Under the pieces are notes generated by a model. The model searched no databases, was not told the DNA's origin, and saw only the letters and a program-made list of their open reading frames with translations. The translations under genes and the position numbers were made by a program. A stretch of DNA of 14,726 nt, from assembly GCA_028699175.1 (NCBI GenBank), contig JAQVVC010000017.1, positions 1 to 14,726 on the forward strand. Direction: 5' to 3'. Source of the stretch: Bacilli bacterium. Lineage in GTDB: Bacteria; Bacillota_I; Bacilli_A; RF39; UBA660. Shown here piece by piece: positions 1 to 7,120 of this stretch (its first letter is position 1; each line of letters opens with the position of its first letter).

Positions 1-540
1 CATGGTGGTGTTGATAATGGAGCCAGCTATTTAAGTGTAAAAGAAGATAATATTAATTTAGCTATCAGTTTATTTTTAAAAGAAGAACTTGAAAGAAATG
101 GAGCTGCGGTTATTTTAATAAGAGAAGGAGACTATGATTTAAGTAAACCAAATGCTTTATATCGTAAAAAAAGTGATTTTGATAATCGAATTAGGATTAT
201 TAATAATAGTAATGCAAATATGTATTTGAGTATCCATTTAAATTATTTTAATCAAAGAGCTTATTATGGTCCGCAAGTATTTTATACAGAAAATATAAAA
301 TCTAATCTAAAAATTGCTAAAATATTACAAGAAGAATTAAATAAAAGTCTAAAAACTAAAAGAAAGATAAAAAAAATTAATAATTCTAATTATATGTTTG
401 GGAAATTAAATGTTCCAGGAGTATTAATTGAATGTGGTTTTTTATCTAATTACAATGATCGTAATAATTTACAAAAAAAAGACTATCAAAAAAATATTTC
501 CTTAACAATTACTAAAGGAATTATTAATTATTATAAATAA
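1..540 (+). CDS. cwlD: N-acetylmuramoyl-L-alanine amidase, CwlD-like (5' partial)
   Basis: Zinc-dependent amidase of the Amidase_3 family, which cuts the bond between N-acetylmuramic acid and L-Ala in peptidoglycan. The reading frame is open from base 1, so the N-terminal part (signal or membrane anchor and first strand) lies outside the window; 179 residues are visible. The first visible residues are HGG, giving the first zinc ligand H1. E15 in the KED motif is the second ligand, H79 in SIHLN the third, and E144 in IECGFLSN the catalytic acid, so the active site is complete. The spacing and the segments around 'NRIRIIN', 'SIHLN' and 'GVLIECGFLSN' resemble Bacillus CwlD, which acts in spore cortex maturation, more than the multi-domain autolysins. 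There is no extra wall-binding domain after the catalytic domain. The CwlD assignment within the family is from memory of family sequences; the amidase call itself is secure. Confidence 0.9.
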   Translation, partial: HGGVDNGASYLSVKEDNINLAISLFLKEELERNGAAVILIREGDYDLSKPNALYRKKSDFDNRIRIINNSNANMYLSIHLNYFNQRAYYGPQVFYTENIKSNLKIAKILQEELNKSLKTKRKIKKINNSNYMFGKLNVPGVLIECGFLSNYNDRNNLQKKDYQKNISLTITKGIINYYK

Positions 541-602
541 ATTAAAAAAGGTGCAATATTACATTTTTTTATAAGTGATTAGTATTATTTTAAAATAATT
601 TA

Positions 603-611
603 TGATATAAT
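603..611 (+). promoter_or_regulatory. Extended -10 promoter of the Abi gene
   Basis: TGATATAAT is a perfect extended -10 (TGnTATAAT). The -35 region is poor (best candidate TATTAT at 583-588, 17-base spacer). Transcription would start near 617-618, immediately before the Shine-Dalgarno sequence AGGTGA at 620-625, so the leader would be only about 13 bases. A perfect 16-bp AT palindrome (584-599) fills most of the spacer and could be an operator. Confidence 0.6.
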
Positions 612-630
612 CTTATAATAGGTGAAGAGC

Positions 631-1560
631 ATGGCTAAAAAAGTATTTAAAACAATAGATGAACAAATAGCAATCATGCAAAATAAAGGCTTAATTATAG
701 ATGACATTGATTCTGCCAAAGATATATTAATTAGAGAAAATTATTTTTTTTTGAATGGTTATCGGCATTTATTTTTAAAGAGCCCTAATGATCGATATTA
801 TCTAGATGGTACTACTTTTAAAGAATTATATTCGGTCTTTAATTTTGACCGTCAAATTCGTAATATTATTTTTAAAAATTTATTAATTGTTGAAAATAAT
901 ATGAAAAGTATTTTTTCATATCAATTATCTAAAGAATATGGGTATCATGAATCAGATTATTTAAAGGCTTCTAATTTTACGAATAATTCAGAAAAAAGTA
1001 GACAAGTAAATGATTTATTAAAAAAAATGAAAAGACAAATTAGAGTAAATGGTAGTCAACATGCAGCAACAAGTCATTATACAAATAATTATGGATATAT
1101 ACCGATGTGGGTAGTGGTAAAAGTTTTATCTTTTGGTATTATAAGTGAACTTTATTTAATAATGAAAAGATCAGATCAAGAGGCTATTTCTAATATATAT
1201 AATGTAAGTGTTGAAAATTTAACTATTTATATGCCAATCCTTGCGAATTTTAGAAATTTATGTGCTCATGAAGATATTTTATATAATCATAGAAACCAAA
1301 GAACAATATCAGATACAAAATACCATAATGATTTAAATATTGCAATTATGGATGGGGAATATATATATGGAAAAAATGATTTATTTGCATTGATAATAAT
1401 TTTAAAACAATTACTACGTGATGAAGAATTTCGATTATTAATTAGTGAATTAAGCTATGAAGTTGATATCTTAACTGGTAAATTAAATTCAATAGAAATT
1501 GCTAAAGTATTAGATGCTATGGGATTCCCATTAAGTTTTAAAGAATTATCAAATATGTAG
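631..1560 (+). CDS. Abi_2 (AbiD/AbiF-like) HEPN-family protein
   Basis: 309 residues, resembling the Abi_2 family (AbiD, AbiF and relatives), members of which cause abortive phage infection in lactococci. The N-terminal part has the typical 'NYFFLNGYRH' and 'FNFDRQIRNII' blocks. R208-N-L-C-A-H213 fits the RX4H motif of HEPN ribonucleases, so an RNA-cleaving activity is plausible (family inference). The upstream GTG at 622 is in frame, but the ATG at 631 has the properly spaced Shine-Dalgarno AGGTGA (620-625), so I start there. It has its own promoter and ends one base into the Shine-Dalgarno GGAG of the following htrA gene, so the two are probably co-transcribed. No phage, restriction or transposase gene is nearby and base composition is like the neighbours. 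I see no antitoxin gene. Its actual target and any defence role are unknown. Confidence 0.85.
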   Translation: MAKKVFKTIDEQIAIMQNKGLIIDDIDSAKDILIRENYFFLNGYRHLFLKSPNDRYYLDGTTFKELYSVFNFDRQIRNIIFKNLLIVENNMKSIFSYQLSKEYGYHESDYLKASNFTNNSEKSRQVNDLLKKMKRQIRVNGSQHAATSHYTNNYGYIPMWVVVKVLSFGIISELYLIMKRSDQEAISNIYNVSVENLTIYMPILANFRNLCAHEDILYNHRNQRTISDTKYHNDLNIAIMDGEYIYGKNDLFALIIILKQLLRDEEFRLLISELSYEVDILTGKLNSIEIAKVLDAMGFPLSFKELSNM

Positions 1561-1570
1561 GAGTGATAGA

Positions 1571-2668
1571 ATGAAAAAAAATATAATAAGTATAATAATA
1601 GTAGCAATAATAGGAATTGTATTAGGAGCAGGAGGACTCTATTATGCTACAACAGAATTAGGATGGTTTAGTCAAACAGTTATAAATAAATCTGAAAAAG
1701 AAGTAACTATTAATGATAGTGGAATTGCTGATGCTGTAGAAAAATTATATGATGCTGTTGTAGTAGTATCTGCATATAAAGAAGATAAGTTAGTAAGTAG
1801 TGGGACTGGTTTTGTATATAAAGAAGTGAATAAAAAAGCTTATATATTAACCAATTCACACGTTGTGAATGGTGCTCAAAAAGTAAAAGTTCAATTTACT
1901 GATGGAAATACTTATGATGTGAAAATAGCTGGTGATGATGAATATTCTGATATTGCAGTTTTATCCATTGATAAAGATAAAATTATAAAAAAAGCTGAAT
2001 TAGGAAGTAGTGAAAAAGCTCGTTTAGGCGATACGGTATTTACAATTGGAGCGCCTTTAAATACTGAGTATTCATGGACTGTTACAAGAGGTATTTTAAG
2101 TGGTAAAAATCGTTTAATCGAAGTTAGTGCTGTTAACGCATCAGCAGGGAATTTAGTAATGTCAGTATTACAAACCGATGCGGCAATAAATTCAGGTAAT
2201 AGCGGAGGACCAATAGCTAATTCAAATGGAGAAGTAATTGGAATTACTAATATGAAATTAATTAGTGGTGGTGTTGAAGGTATGGGATTTGCAATTCCGA
2301 TTGAAGATGCCATAAATATATCAAATCAATTAATTGATAATAAAAATATAATTAGGCCAGTTCTAGGTGTTGGAACTTTAGATGTTACTGACATAGAAGC
2401 ATTACAATATCAATATGGTATTAAACTAGATAATTCAATCATGCATGGAGCAGTTATTGGTTATGTCCAAAGTGGAAGCCCAGCTTCTGAAGCAGGCCTT
2501 GAAAAAGGGGATGTAATTACTAACTTTGGAGATTATAAAGTTACTTCCTCGGCAAAATTAAAGTATTATTTATATAAATATAAAGTTGGTGATAAAGTTT
2601 CATTATCTTATATTCGAGGTAAAAAAACCGAAACTGTAACCATTGATTTAAATCAAAAAGCAAGTTAG
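1571..2668 (+). CDS. htrA: HtrA/DegP-type membrane-anchored serine protease
   Basis: S1C-family trypsin-like protease, 365 residues, expected to face the outside of the membrane and to degrade misfolded secreted proteins. An uncleaved signal anchor covers about residues 4-26. The protease domain spans about 50-260 with the complete triad: H97 in TNSHVVNGA, D127 in YSDIAVL and S211 in GNSGGP. One PDZ domain follows (about 268-360), including 'GSPASEAGLEKGDVI'. The length and one-PDZ layout match Bacillus HtrA/HtrB/HtrC proteins. The start has GGAG at 1560-1563 with a 7-base spacer, overlapping the stop of the Abi gene. In Bacillus an htrA paralogue sits between walJ and rlmH; here walJ and rlmH are directly adjacent, about 9 kb away. 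Which of the three Bacillus paralogues it matches cannot be decided by eye. Confidence 0.95.
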   Translation: MKKNIISIIIVAIIGIVLGAGGLYYATTELGWFSQTVINKSEKEVTINDSGIADAVEKLYDAVVVVSAYKEDKLVSSGTGFVYKEVNKKAYILTNSHVVNGAQKVKVQFTDGNTYDVKIAGDDEYSDIAVLSIDKDKIIKKAELGSSEKARLGDTVFTIGAPLNTEYSWTVTRGILSGKNRLIEVSAVNASAGNLVMSVLQTDAAINSGNSGGPIANSNGEVIGITNMKLISGGVEGMGFAIPIEDAINISNQLIDNKNIIRPVLGVGTLDVTDIEALQYQYGIKLDNSIMHGAVIGYVQSGSPASEAGLEKGDVITNFGDYKVTSSAKLKYYLYKYKVGDKVSLSYIRGKKTETVTIDLNQKAS

Positions 2669-2685
2669 TGATAATTTGCTTTTTT
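2655..2685 (+). terminator. Probable weak intrinsic terminator after htrA
   Basis: A perfect 9-bp inverted repeat, AAAAAGCAA (2655-2663) with TTGCTTTTT (2676-2684), encloses a 12-base loop containing the htrA stop codon, and the 3' arm merges into a run of six T (2680-2685). The stem has only two G-C pairs, so termination may be partial. Confidence 0.5.
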
Positions 2686-2686
2686 A

Positions 2687-2695
2687 TGATATACT
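2687..2695 (+). promoter_or_regulatory. Extended -10 promoter of ychF
   Basis: TGATATACT matches an extended -10 (TGnTATAMT) and begins one base after the T-run of the preceding terminator. No good -35 is visible. The start point would be near 2702, giving a leader of about 30 bases to the ATG at 2733. Confidence 0.5.
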
Positions 2696-2732
2696 ATTAC
2701 TGTTAAAAAGCAAATTGAAAGTAGTTGATAAA

Positions 2733-3830
2733 ATGTTAAAAGCAGGTATAGTCGGTTTGCCTAATGTAGGTAAAAGCACTTTATTTAATGCCATAACTAA
2801 AAAAAATATCTTAGCAGCAAATTACCCTTTTGCAACTATTGATCCTAATATTGGAGTAGTTACTGTTCCTGATTATCGACTTGAATATCTAGAAAATTTA
2901 TATCTTCCTGAAAAAGTAGTTCCTACAACATATGAATTTACTGATATAGCCGGATTAGTAAAAGGAGCTTCTAAAGGAGAAGGATTAGGAAATAAATTCT
3001 TATCTCATATTAGAGAAGTAGATGCTATTGTTGAAGTAGTTAGATGTTTTGAAGAAACTGATATTATACACGTTGAAGGAGAAGTAAATCCTTTACGAGA
3101 TATCGAAATAGTTAATACTGAGTTAATTATTTCTGATTTAGAAATAATCCAAAATAGAATAAATAAAATATCTAAAAAGATTGAAAGTACCAAAGATGCT
3201 TTAGAAAAAAAAGAATATTTAATCTTAAAAAGATGTGAAGAAGCATTATTAATAGGTAAATCTTTAAGGAGATTAGATTTTGATAAAGATGAATTACTTA
3301 TCTTAAAAAATTTCTCTTTAATAACTTTAAAACCAATTATTTATATGGCTAATGTAAGTGAAGAAGATGCCGTTATAGGAGACAATAAATATACTCAAAT
3401 AATTAAAGAATATGCTGGCAAAGAAAATTCATCGGTAATTGTCATGAGTGCTAAAATTGAAAGTGAACTTGCCGAGTTAAATGAAACTGATAAAAAACAG
3501 TTTCTATTAGATCTTGGAATATCAAATAGTGGATTAGATAAATTAATTTATGCAACTTATAATTTATTAGGTTTAGAAACTTTTTTTACGAGTGGTAAAG
3601 ATGAATGCCGAGCATGGACTTTTAAAAAAGGAATGAAAGCACCAGAATGTGCTGGTATTATTCATTCTGATTTTGAAAGAGGTTTTATTAAAGCTGAAAT
3701 AATGTCTTTTGATGATCTTCAAAAATGTGGTTCAGAATTAAAAGTAAAAGAAGCAGGTAAAATGCGTTTAGAAGGAAAAGAATACTTAATGCAAGACGGC
3801 GATATTTGTTATTTTAGATTTAATGTTTAG
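2733..3830 (+). CDS. ychF: Redox-regulated ATPase YchF (OLA1 family)
   Basis: Obg-related P-loop NTPase that prefers ATP over GTP and binds ribosomes; linked to translation and stress responses in bacteria. With the ATG at 2733 it has 365 residues, the family's standard length; an in-frame TTG at 2676 would add 19 hydrophobic residues encoded inside the terminator and promoter, so I reject it. G1 is GLPNVGKST (residues 8-16), switch II is DIAGL (71-75), and the base-recognition motif is N207-V-S-E210 instead of NKxD, which is the mark of YchF and explains the ATP preference. A coiled helical insert lies around residues 130-190, and a TGS domain occupies the C-terminal quarter ('ECRAWTFKKG' to the end). 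The Shine-Dalgarno is weak. fchA follows after 15 bases. Confidence 0.96.
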   Translation: MLKAGIVGLPNVGKSTLFNAITKKNILAANYPFATIDPNIGVVTVPDYRLEYLENLYLPEKVVPTTYEFTDIAGLVKGASKGEGLGNKFLSHIREVDAIVEVVRCFEETDIIHVEGEVNPLRDIEIVNTELIISDLEIIQNRINKISKKIESTKDALEKKEYLILKRCEEALLIGKSLRRLDFDKDELLILKNFSLITLKPIIYMANVSEEDAVIGDNKYTQIIKEYAGKENSSVIVMSAKIESELAELNETDKKQFLLDLGISNSGLDKLIYATYNLLGLETFFTSGKDECRAWTFKKGMKAPECAGIIHSDFERGFIKAEIMSFDDLQKCGSELKVKEAGKMRLEGKEYLMQDGDICYFRFNV

Positions 3831-3845
3831 AGAAAGGAAATAAAA

Positions 3846-4448
3846 ATGACTATTAAAGAATTTAATGAAAAATTATCATCTAGTGATCCAACTCCTGGAG
3901 GTGGTGCAGTAACTTCATTAATATCATCAATTGCCATTTCTTTGTCTTTAATGGTAGCTAACTTAACCTTAGGGAAAAAAATATATCAAGAAAATGAAAA
4001 AGAGATTAAATTAATAATAAAAGACGCTGAAAAATATAAGCATAAATTTTATAATTTAATCAATAAAGATGAAGAAGTATATTTAGAATTATTAAAATCA
4101 TATAAAACACCAAAAGATAATATTAATAGAAATAAAAAGATTGAATCCGCTTTAGTTAAAGCAGCTTTAGTACCTTTAGAAGTTTTAAATAATATAGAAA
4201 ATATTATTTATATTTTAGAAACACTGATGATAAAAGGTAATATATTATTAATAAGTGATGTTGCTATATCGGCATCAATATTTAAATCTGCTGCCGAATG
4301 TTCATTAATGAATGTTTATATAAATACTAAAGCGATGAAAAATATCAAAAAAGCTCAAAAAATAAATGAAGAAGCATCTGAATTAGAAATTGATATTACT
4401 AAACGAATTAATAATATATTAGATAATATTAAAAAGGAATTATTATGA
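3846..4448 (+). CDS. fchA: FchA-family methenyl-tetrahydrofolate cyclohydrolase / cyclodeaminase-like protein
   Basis: 200-residue, all-helical protein of the FTCD cyclodeaminase-like family (FTCD_C). Members either release ammonia from formimino-THF or hydrolyse 5,10-methenyl-THF to 10-formyl-THF (FchA). The family signature is clear at the N terminus: FNEKLSSSDPTPGGGAV (residues 6-22), followed by small-residue-rich helices that form the dimer core. No formiminotransferase domain is attached and no histidine-degradation gene is near, so deamination is unlikely. It overlaps folD by 4 bases (ATGA), and that FolD has lost its cyclohydrolase residues, so I infer FchA-type cyclohydrolase function. 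The start has AGAAAGGA at 3830-3837 with an 8-base spacer. The precise substrate is inferred from context, not from a diagnostic motif. Confidence 0.85.
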   Translation: MTIKEFNEKLSSSDPTPGGGAVTSLISSIAISLSLMVANLTLGKKIYQENEKEIKLIIKDAEKYKHKFYNLINKDEEVYLELLKSYKTPKDNINRNKKIESALVKAALVPLEVLNNIENIIYILETLMIKGNILLISDVAISASIFKSAAECSLMNVYINTKAMKNIKKAQKINEEASELEIDITKRINNILDNIKKELL

Positions 4449-5326
4449 TTAAATTATATGGGGCTCCTGTAGTTAATAGAATATTAAATGATATAAATGA
4501 TAAATTAAAATATTTAACCAAGAATAATTTAATTCCTAAACTTGCAACTATCAGGTTAGGTGAAAATACTGATGATGTTTTATATGAAAAATCGATAATT
4601 AAAAATTTTAATAATGTCGGAATAAAAACTGATATTTATGTTTTACCAATTAATACTAAACAAAATACTTTAGAAAAATTAATAAAAAAACTAAATAATG
4701 ATGAAACAATCCATGGTATTCTTATCTTTAATTCTTTACCAAAATATATTGATGAATCACAAATAAAAAAAGTAATTAAAGAACAAAAAGATGTTGATAG
4801 TATTTCTTATAATAATATTGCCAAACTTTTTATTGGTAAAAAACCAACATTTATACCATGTACAGTAGCTGCTGTTATTGAATTACTTGATTATTATAAT
4901 ATTGATGTCGAAGGTAAAAAAATTACTATAATTGGCAGAAGTGAAATAGTAGGAAAACCATTATCAATAATGCTACTTAATAAAGATGCAACCGTTACAA
5001 TATGTCACTCTAAAACAATAAACTTAATAGAGGAATGTCAAAAAGCGGATATTTTAATTAGCTCAGTAGGTAAAGCTAATTTAATAACTGATAAATATAT
5101 TAATAAAGATCAAGTTATAATCGATATTGGAATAAATTATGTTGACGGAAAAGTATGTGGAGATGTCGCTTTTAATTCTGTTAAAGATAAAATAAAAATG
5201 ATTACGCCAGTTCCTGGGGGGATTGGTGCTATAACAACCATGATTTTAATAAAAAATACCGTTTTTAATGCATATAATTTAAATGTTAATACTAAAGAAA
5301 ATGTTAGTAATAACTTTATAAATTAA
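4445..5326 (+). CDS. folD: FolD: methylene-THF dehydrogenase, cyclohydrolase site lost
   Basis: FolD normally oxidises 5,10-methylene-THF to methenyl-THF with NADP and then hydrolyses it to 10-formyl-THF for purine and formyl-Met-tRNA synthesis. At 293 residues it has normal length. The nucleotide-binding half is standard: GRSEIVGKPL, 'ATVTICHSKT', 'DIGINYVDGKVCGDV' and TPVPGGIGA. The substrate half is altered: an ungapped match to the bacterial motif YxxxK gives Y47 but I51 in place of the catalytic Lys, and the VQLPLP motif reads I-F-N-S-L-P (residues 94-99) with F95 in place of the Gln. D118 of KDVD is kept. In human MTHFD1 the equivalents K56 and Q100 are needed for cyclohydrolase activity, so this enzyme is probably a dehydrogenase only. 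It starts on the ATGA that ends fchA, implying translational coupling and a shared pathway. Confidence 0.95.
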   Translation: MIKLYGAPVVNRILNDINDKLKYLTKNNLIPKLATIRLGENTDDVLYEKSIIKNFNNVGIKTDIYVLPINTKQNTLEKLIKKLNNDETIHGILIFNSLPKYIDESQIKKVIKEQKDVDSISYNNIAKLFIGKKPTFIPCTVAAVIELLDYYNIDVEGKKITIIGRSEIVGKPLSIMLLNKDATVTICHSKTINLIEECQKADILISSVGKANLITDKYINKDQVIIDIGINYVDGKVCGDVAFNSVKDKIKMITPVPGGIGAITTMILIKNTVFNAYNLNVNTKENVSNNFIN

Positions 5327-5334
5327 TTAGATAG

Positions 5335-5343
5335 TGATATAAT
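5335..5343 (+). promoter_or_regulatory. Extended -10 promoter of proS
   Basis: TGATATAAT is a perfect extended -10; TTTATA at 5315-5320 is a passable -35 at a 17-base spacing, inside the end of folD. The start would be near 5350, just before the Shine-Dalgarno AAGGTG (5355-5360) of proS. Confidence 0.6.
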
Positions 5344-5367
5344 TATTTAACAAAAAGGTGTGATTTA

Positions 5368-6708
5368 ATGAAAGTATCTCAAATCGGTTTAATACCAAGA
5401 AAATTAGAAAGTTTAGATTCACAATTTCCCGTTCAAGATATGTTAATTCAAACTGGTCAAGTTACTCAATTTTCTAGTGGCATATATGGTTATGGACATA
5501 TTCCTTTTTTAGTGAAAAAAAATATTAACCAAATAATAAGTGATGTTTTAACTAAATATGGATGTTCAGAAATATCGTTACCTATATTACAACCTGAATG
5601 TTTATGGCAAGAATCAGGCCGATTAGAAAAATATGTGGCAAGTGATGTAATGTTTCGTTCTTTAACTAACAAAGGAAATTATTGTTTAGCTCCAACAGCT
5701 GAAGAAGCCGTAGTAAGTTATGCTAAACCCCTTTTAACATCTTATAAAAACTTACCGGTTACTTATTTTCAAATTGGTGAAAAATTCAGAAATGAAATAA
5801 GAACTAGAGGATATTTATTAAGAGGAAAAGTTTTTGAAATGATGGATGCCTATAGTTTTGGTAGAAATCAAAATGACTTAGACGTTGAATATAATAAAAT
5901 GAAAGAAGCTTATTTGGAAATATTTAATACTTTAGGACTAAATACTCAAGCTGTAATTGCTGATAATGGTGATATGGGGGGGAAACGTTCGGAAGAATTT
6001 ATGTGTTTATCTTTAATTGGTGAAGATAAAATTTTAGTTGATGAAACAACCGGAAAAGCATTTAACTCTGAATTATTAGAAAAACCAGATTATATTAACT
6101 TTTTAAAAGATAATTATGGAATTGAAGATATTAACTCTTTAGTTACTAAAAAAGCTGTTGAACTTGGCCATATATTTCAACTAGGAGATGTTTATGGTAA
6201 ATCTATGAATGGTACTTATATAGATGAAAAAGATCAACAACAACCTTTTGTAATGGGCTGTTATGGAATAGGTGTTAGTAGAACTTTAGCAATGGTATAT
6301 GAAAATAATATTATTAAGAATAATGAAGGTAAATTTGAAGGGGTAGTTTTACCAATTAATATTACTCCCTATTTAGTATATATAATTCCTAAGTTAGATG
6401 AAAAAGATAAAGTTGATAAGGCCTTATCTGTTTATAATGAATTAAATTCTTACAATGTAAAAGTTTTATATGATGATCGAGTTGATATGGGAATAGGCGC
6501 AAAAATAAAAGATAGTAAAATAGCAGGTACCCCTTATGTAGTTGTATTTGGGAATACCTTAGACCAAGGATTTGTTGAAGTAGAAAATAATCTTACTGGT
6601 GCAAAAATAAAATTATCAACAGAAGAATTTATTGATATTTTTAAAGAATTACAAATAACTAAGAAAAGTAATAATAGTGTTGAAAATATCATTAAAAAAG
6701 ATAAATAA
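5368..6708 (+). CDS. proS: Prolyl-tRNA synthetase lacking the INS editing domain
   Basis: Class II synthetase that charges tRNA-Pro in the cytoplasm. At 446 residues it is far shorter than the usual bacterial enzyme (about 570). Motif 2 (residues 140-164, FRNEIRTRG...DAYSF) and motif 3 (FVMGCYGIGVSRT, residues 294-306) are separated by only about 130 residues, so the INS domain, which deacylates Ala-tRNA-Pro, is absent. The C-terminal anticodon-binding domain is present (about 330-430, 'GVVLPINITPY', 'VLYDDRVDMGIGAKI'). Short ProRS forms are known in alphaproteobacteria. Motif 2 is also divergent: R-T-R-G-Y-L-L-R-G-K-V-F instead of the common R-P-R-F-G-x-x-R-G-R-E-F, and GGKRSEEF replaces GGxxSHEF. 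The start at 5368 has AAGGTG with a 7-base spacer. It is apparently a single-gene unit with its own promoter. Confidence 0.93.
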   Translation: MKVSQIGLIPRKLESLDSQFPVQDMLIQTGQVTQFSSGIYGYGHIPFLVKKNINQIISDVLTKYGCSEISLPILQPECLWQESGRLEKYVASDVMFRSLTNKGNYCLAPTAEEAVVSYAKPLLTSYKNLPVTYFQIGEKFRNEIRTRGYLLRGKVFEMMDAYSFGRNQNDLDVEYNKMKEAYLEIFNTLGLNTQAVIADNGDMGGKRSEEFMCLSLIGEDKILVDETTGKAFNSELLEKPDYINFLKDNYGIEDINSLVTKKAVELGHIFQLGDVYGKSMNGTYIDEKDQQQPFVMGCYGIGVSRTLAMVYENNIIKNNEGKFEGVVLPINITPYLVYIIPKLDEKDKVDKALSVYNELNSYNVKVLYDDRVDMGIGAKIKDSKIAGTPYVVVFGNTLDQGFVEVENNLTGAKIKLSTEEFIDIFKELQITKKSNNSVENIIKKDK

Positions 6709-6724
6709 AAAATTTATAATGCGT

Positions 6725-6753
6725 TTGCATATTAAATAGTGGTATGCTATAAT
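6725..6753 (+). promoter_or_regulatory. Promoter of the rpsF-ssb-rpsR operon
   Basis: TTGCAT (6725-6730), a 17-base spacer, and the extended -10 TGCTATAAT (6745-6753). This is the best-formed promoter in the window. The start would fall near 6760, exactly where the structured leader begins. Confidence 0.75.
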
Positions 6754-6757
6754 ACCA

Positions 6758-6804
6758 ACAGAGCTTTACAGCTCCTTGCTTGCATAATGGCAAGCCGAAT
6801 AGAC
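6758..6804 (+). ncRNA. S6:S18-binding ribosomal protein leader (rpsF leader)
   Basis: Two adjacent perfect hairpins fill the leader: GAGCT (6761-6765) with AGCTC (6770-6774), loop TTAC; and CTTGC (6775-6779) with GCAAG (6790-6794), loop of ten. The second is followed directly by CCG (6795-6797) in CCGAATAGACC. A hairpin with an exposed CCG upstream of rpsF is the hallmark of the leader bound by the S6:S18 complex, by which these proteins repress their own operon. The location before rpsF, with rpsR in the same operon, fits. The exact consensus fit was judged by eye. Confidence 0.7.
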
Positions 6805-6826
6805 CAAAAGGAGGGAAGAAAATACA

Positions 6827-7117
6827 ATGAATAAATATGAAATTATGTTTATTGTAAAAACCACAATTGATGAACAAGAAGCAAAAAAAAGTGCTGCTAA
6901 TTTAAAATCAATTATCACTGACATGAAAGGTGAAATAATTGAATTTAAAGAAATAGGCCAAAAAAAACTTGCTTATCCTATTAAAAAGGAAGTAACTGGT
7001 TTTTATTATCTAATTGTTTGTAATACAAACGCTGAAACTATCTTAGAGTTTGAACGTAAAACAAGAATAGATGAAAATATTTTAAGACATTTAATTATAA
7101 ATTTAGATAAGGAGTAA
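6827..7117 (+). CDS. rpsF: 30S ribosomal protein S6
   Basis: 96 residues, the usual length for S6, which pairs with S18 on the platform of the small subunit. The sequence opens with the family-typical 'NKYEIMFIVKTTIDEQ' and contains 'IGQKKLAYPIKKEVTGFYY' in the middle, with 'FERKTRIDENILRHLII' near the end. AAGGAGG at 6808-6814 is a near-perfect Shine-Dalgarno with a slightly long 12-base spacer. It is the first gene of the operon and lies behind a leader that its own product is expected to bind. ssb follows after 3 bases. Confidence 0.98.
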   Translation: MNKYEIMFIVKTTIDEQEAKKSAANLKSIITDMKGEIIEFKEIGQKKLAYPIKKEVTGFYYLIVCNTNAETILEFERKTRIDENILRHLIINLDKE

Positions 7118-7120
7118 AAT

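Noticed and set aside
544..568. Possible terminator after the amidase gene: an A-run and a T-run flanking a short GTG/CAT pairing.
   Set aside because: The stem needs a bulge and a G-U pair and has almost no G-C content. A-runs opposite T-runs are common in this DNA.
1912..2313. A 133-codon minus-strand frame inside htrA.
   Set aside because: It lies antisense to the protease's catalytic motifs and has no recognisable product; the plus-strand frame is clearly the gene.
2676..2732. TTG start giving YchF 19 extra hydrophobic N-terminal residues.
   Set aside because: The stretch overlaps a terminator and the promoter, and YchF homologues begin at the ATG at 2733.
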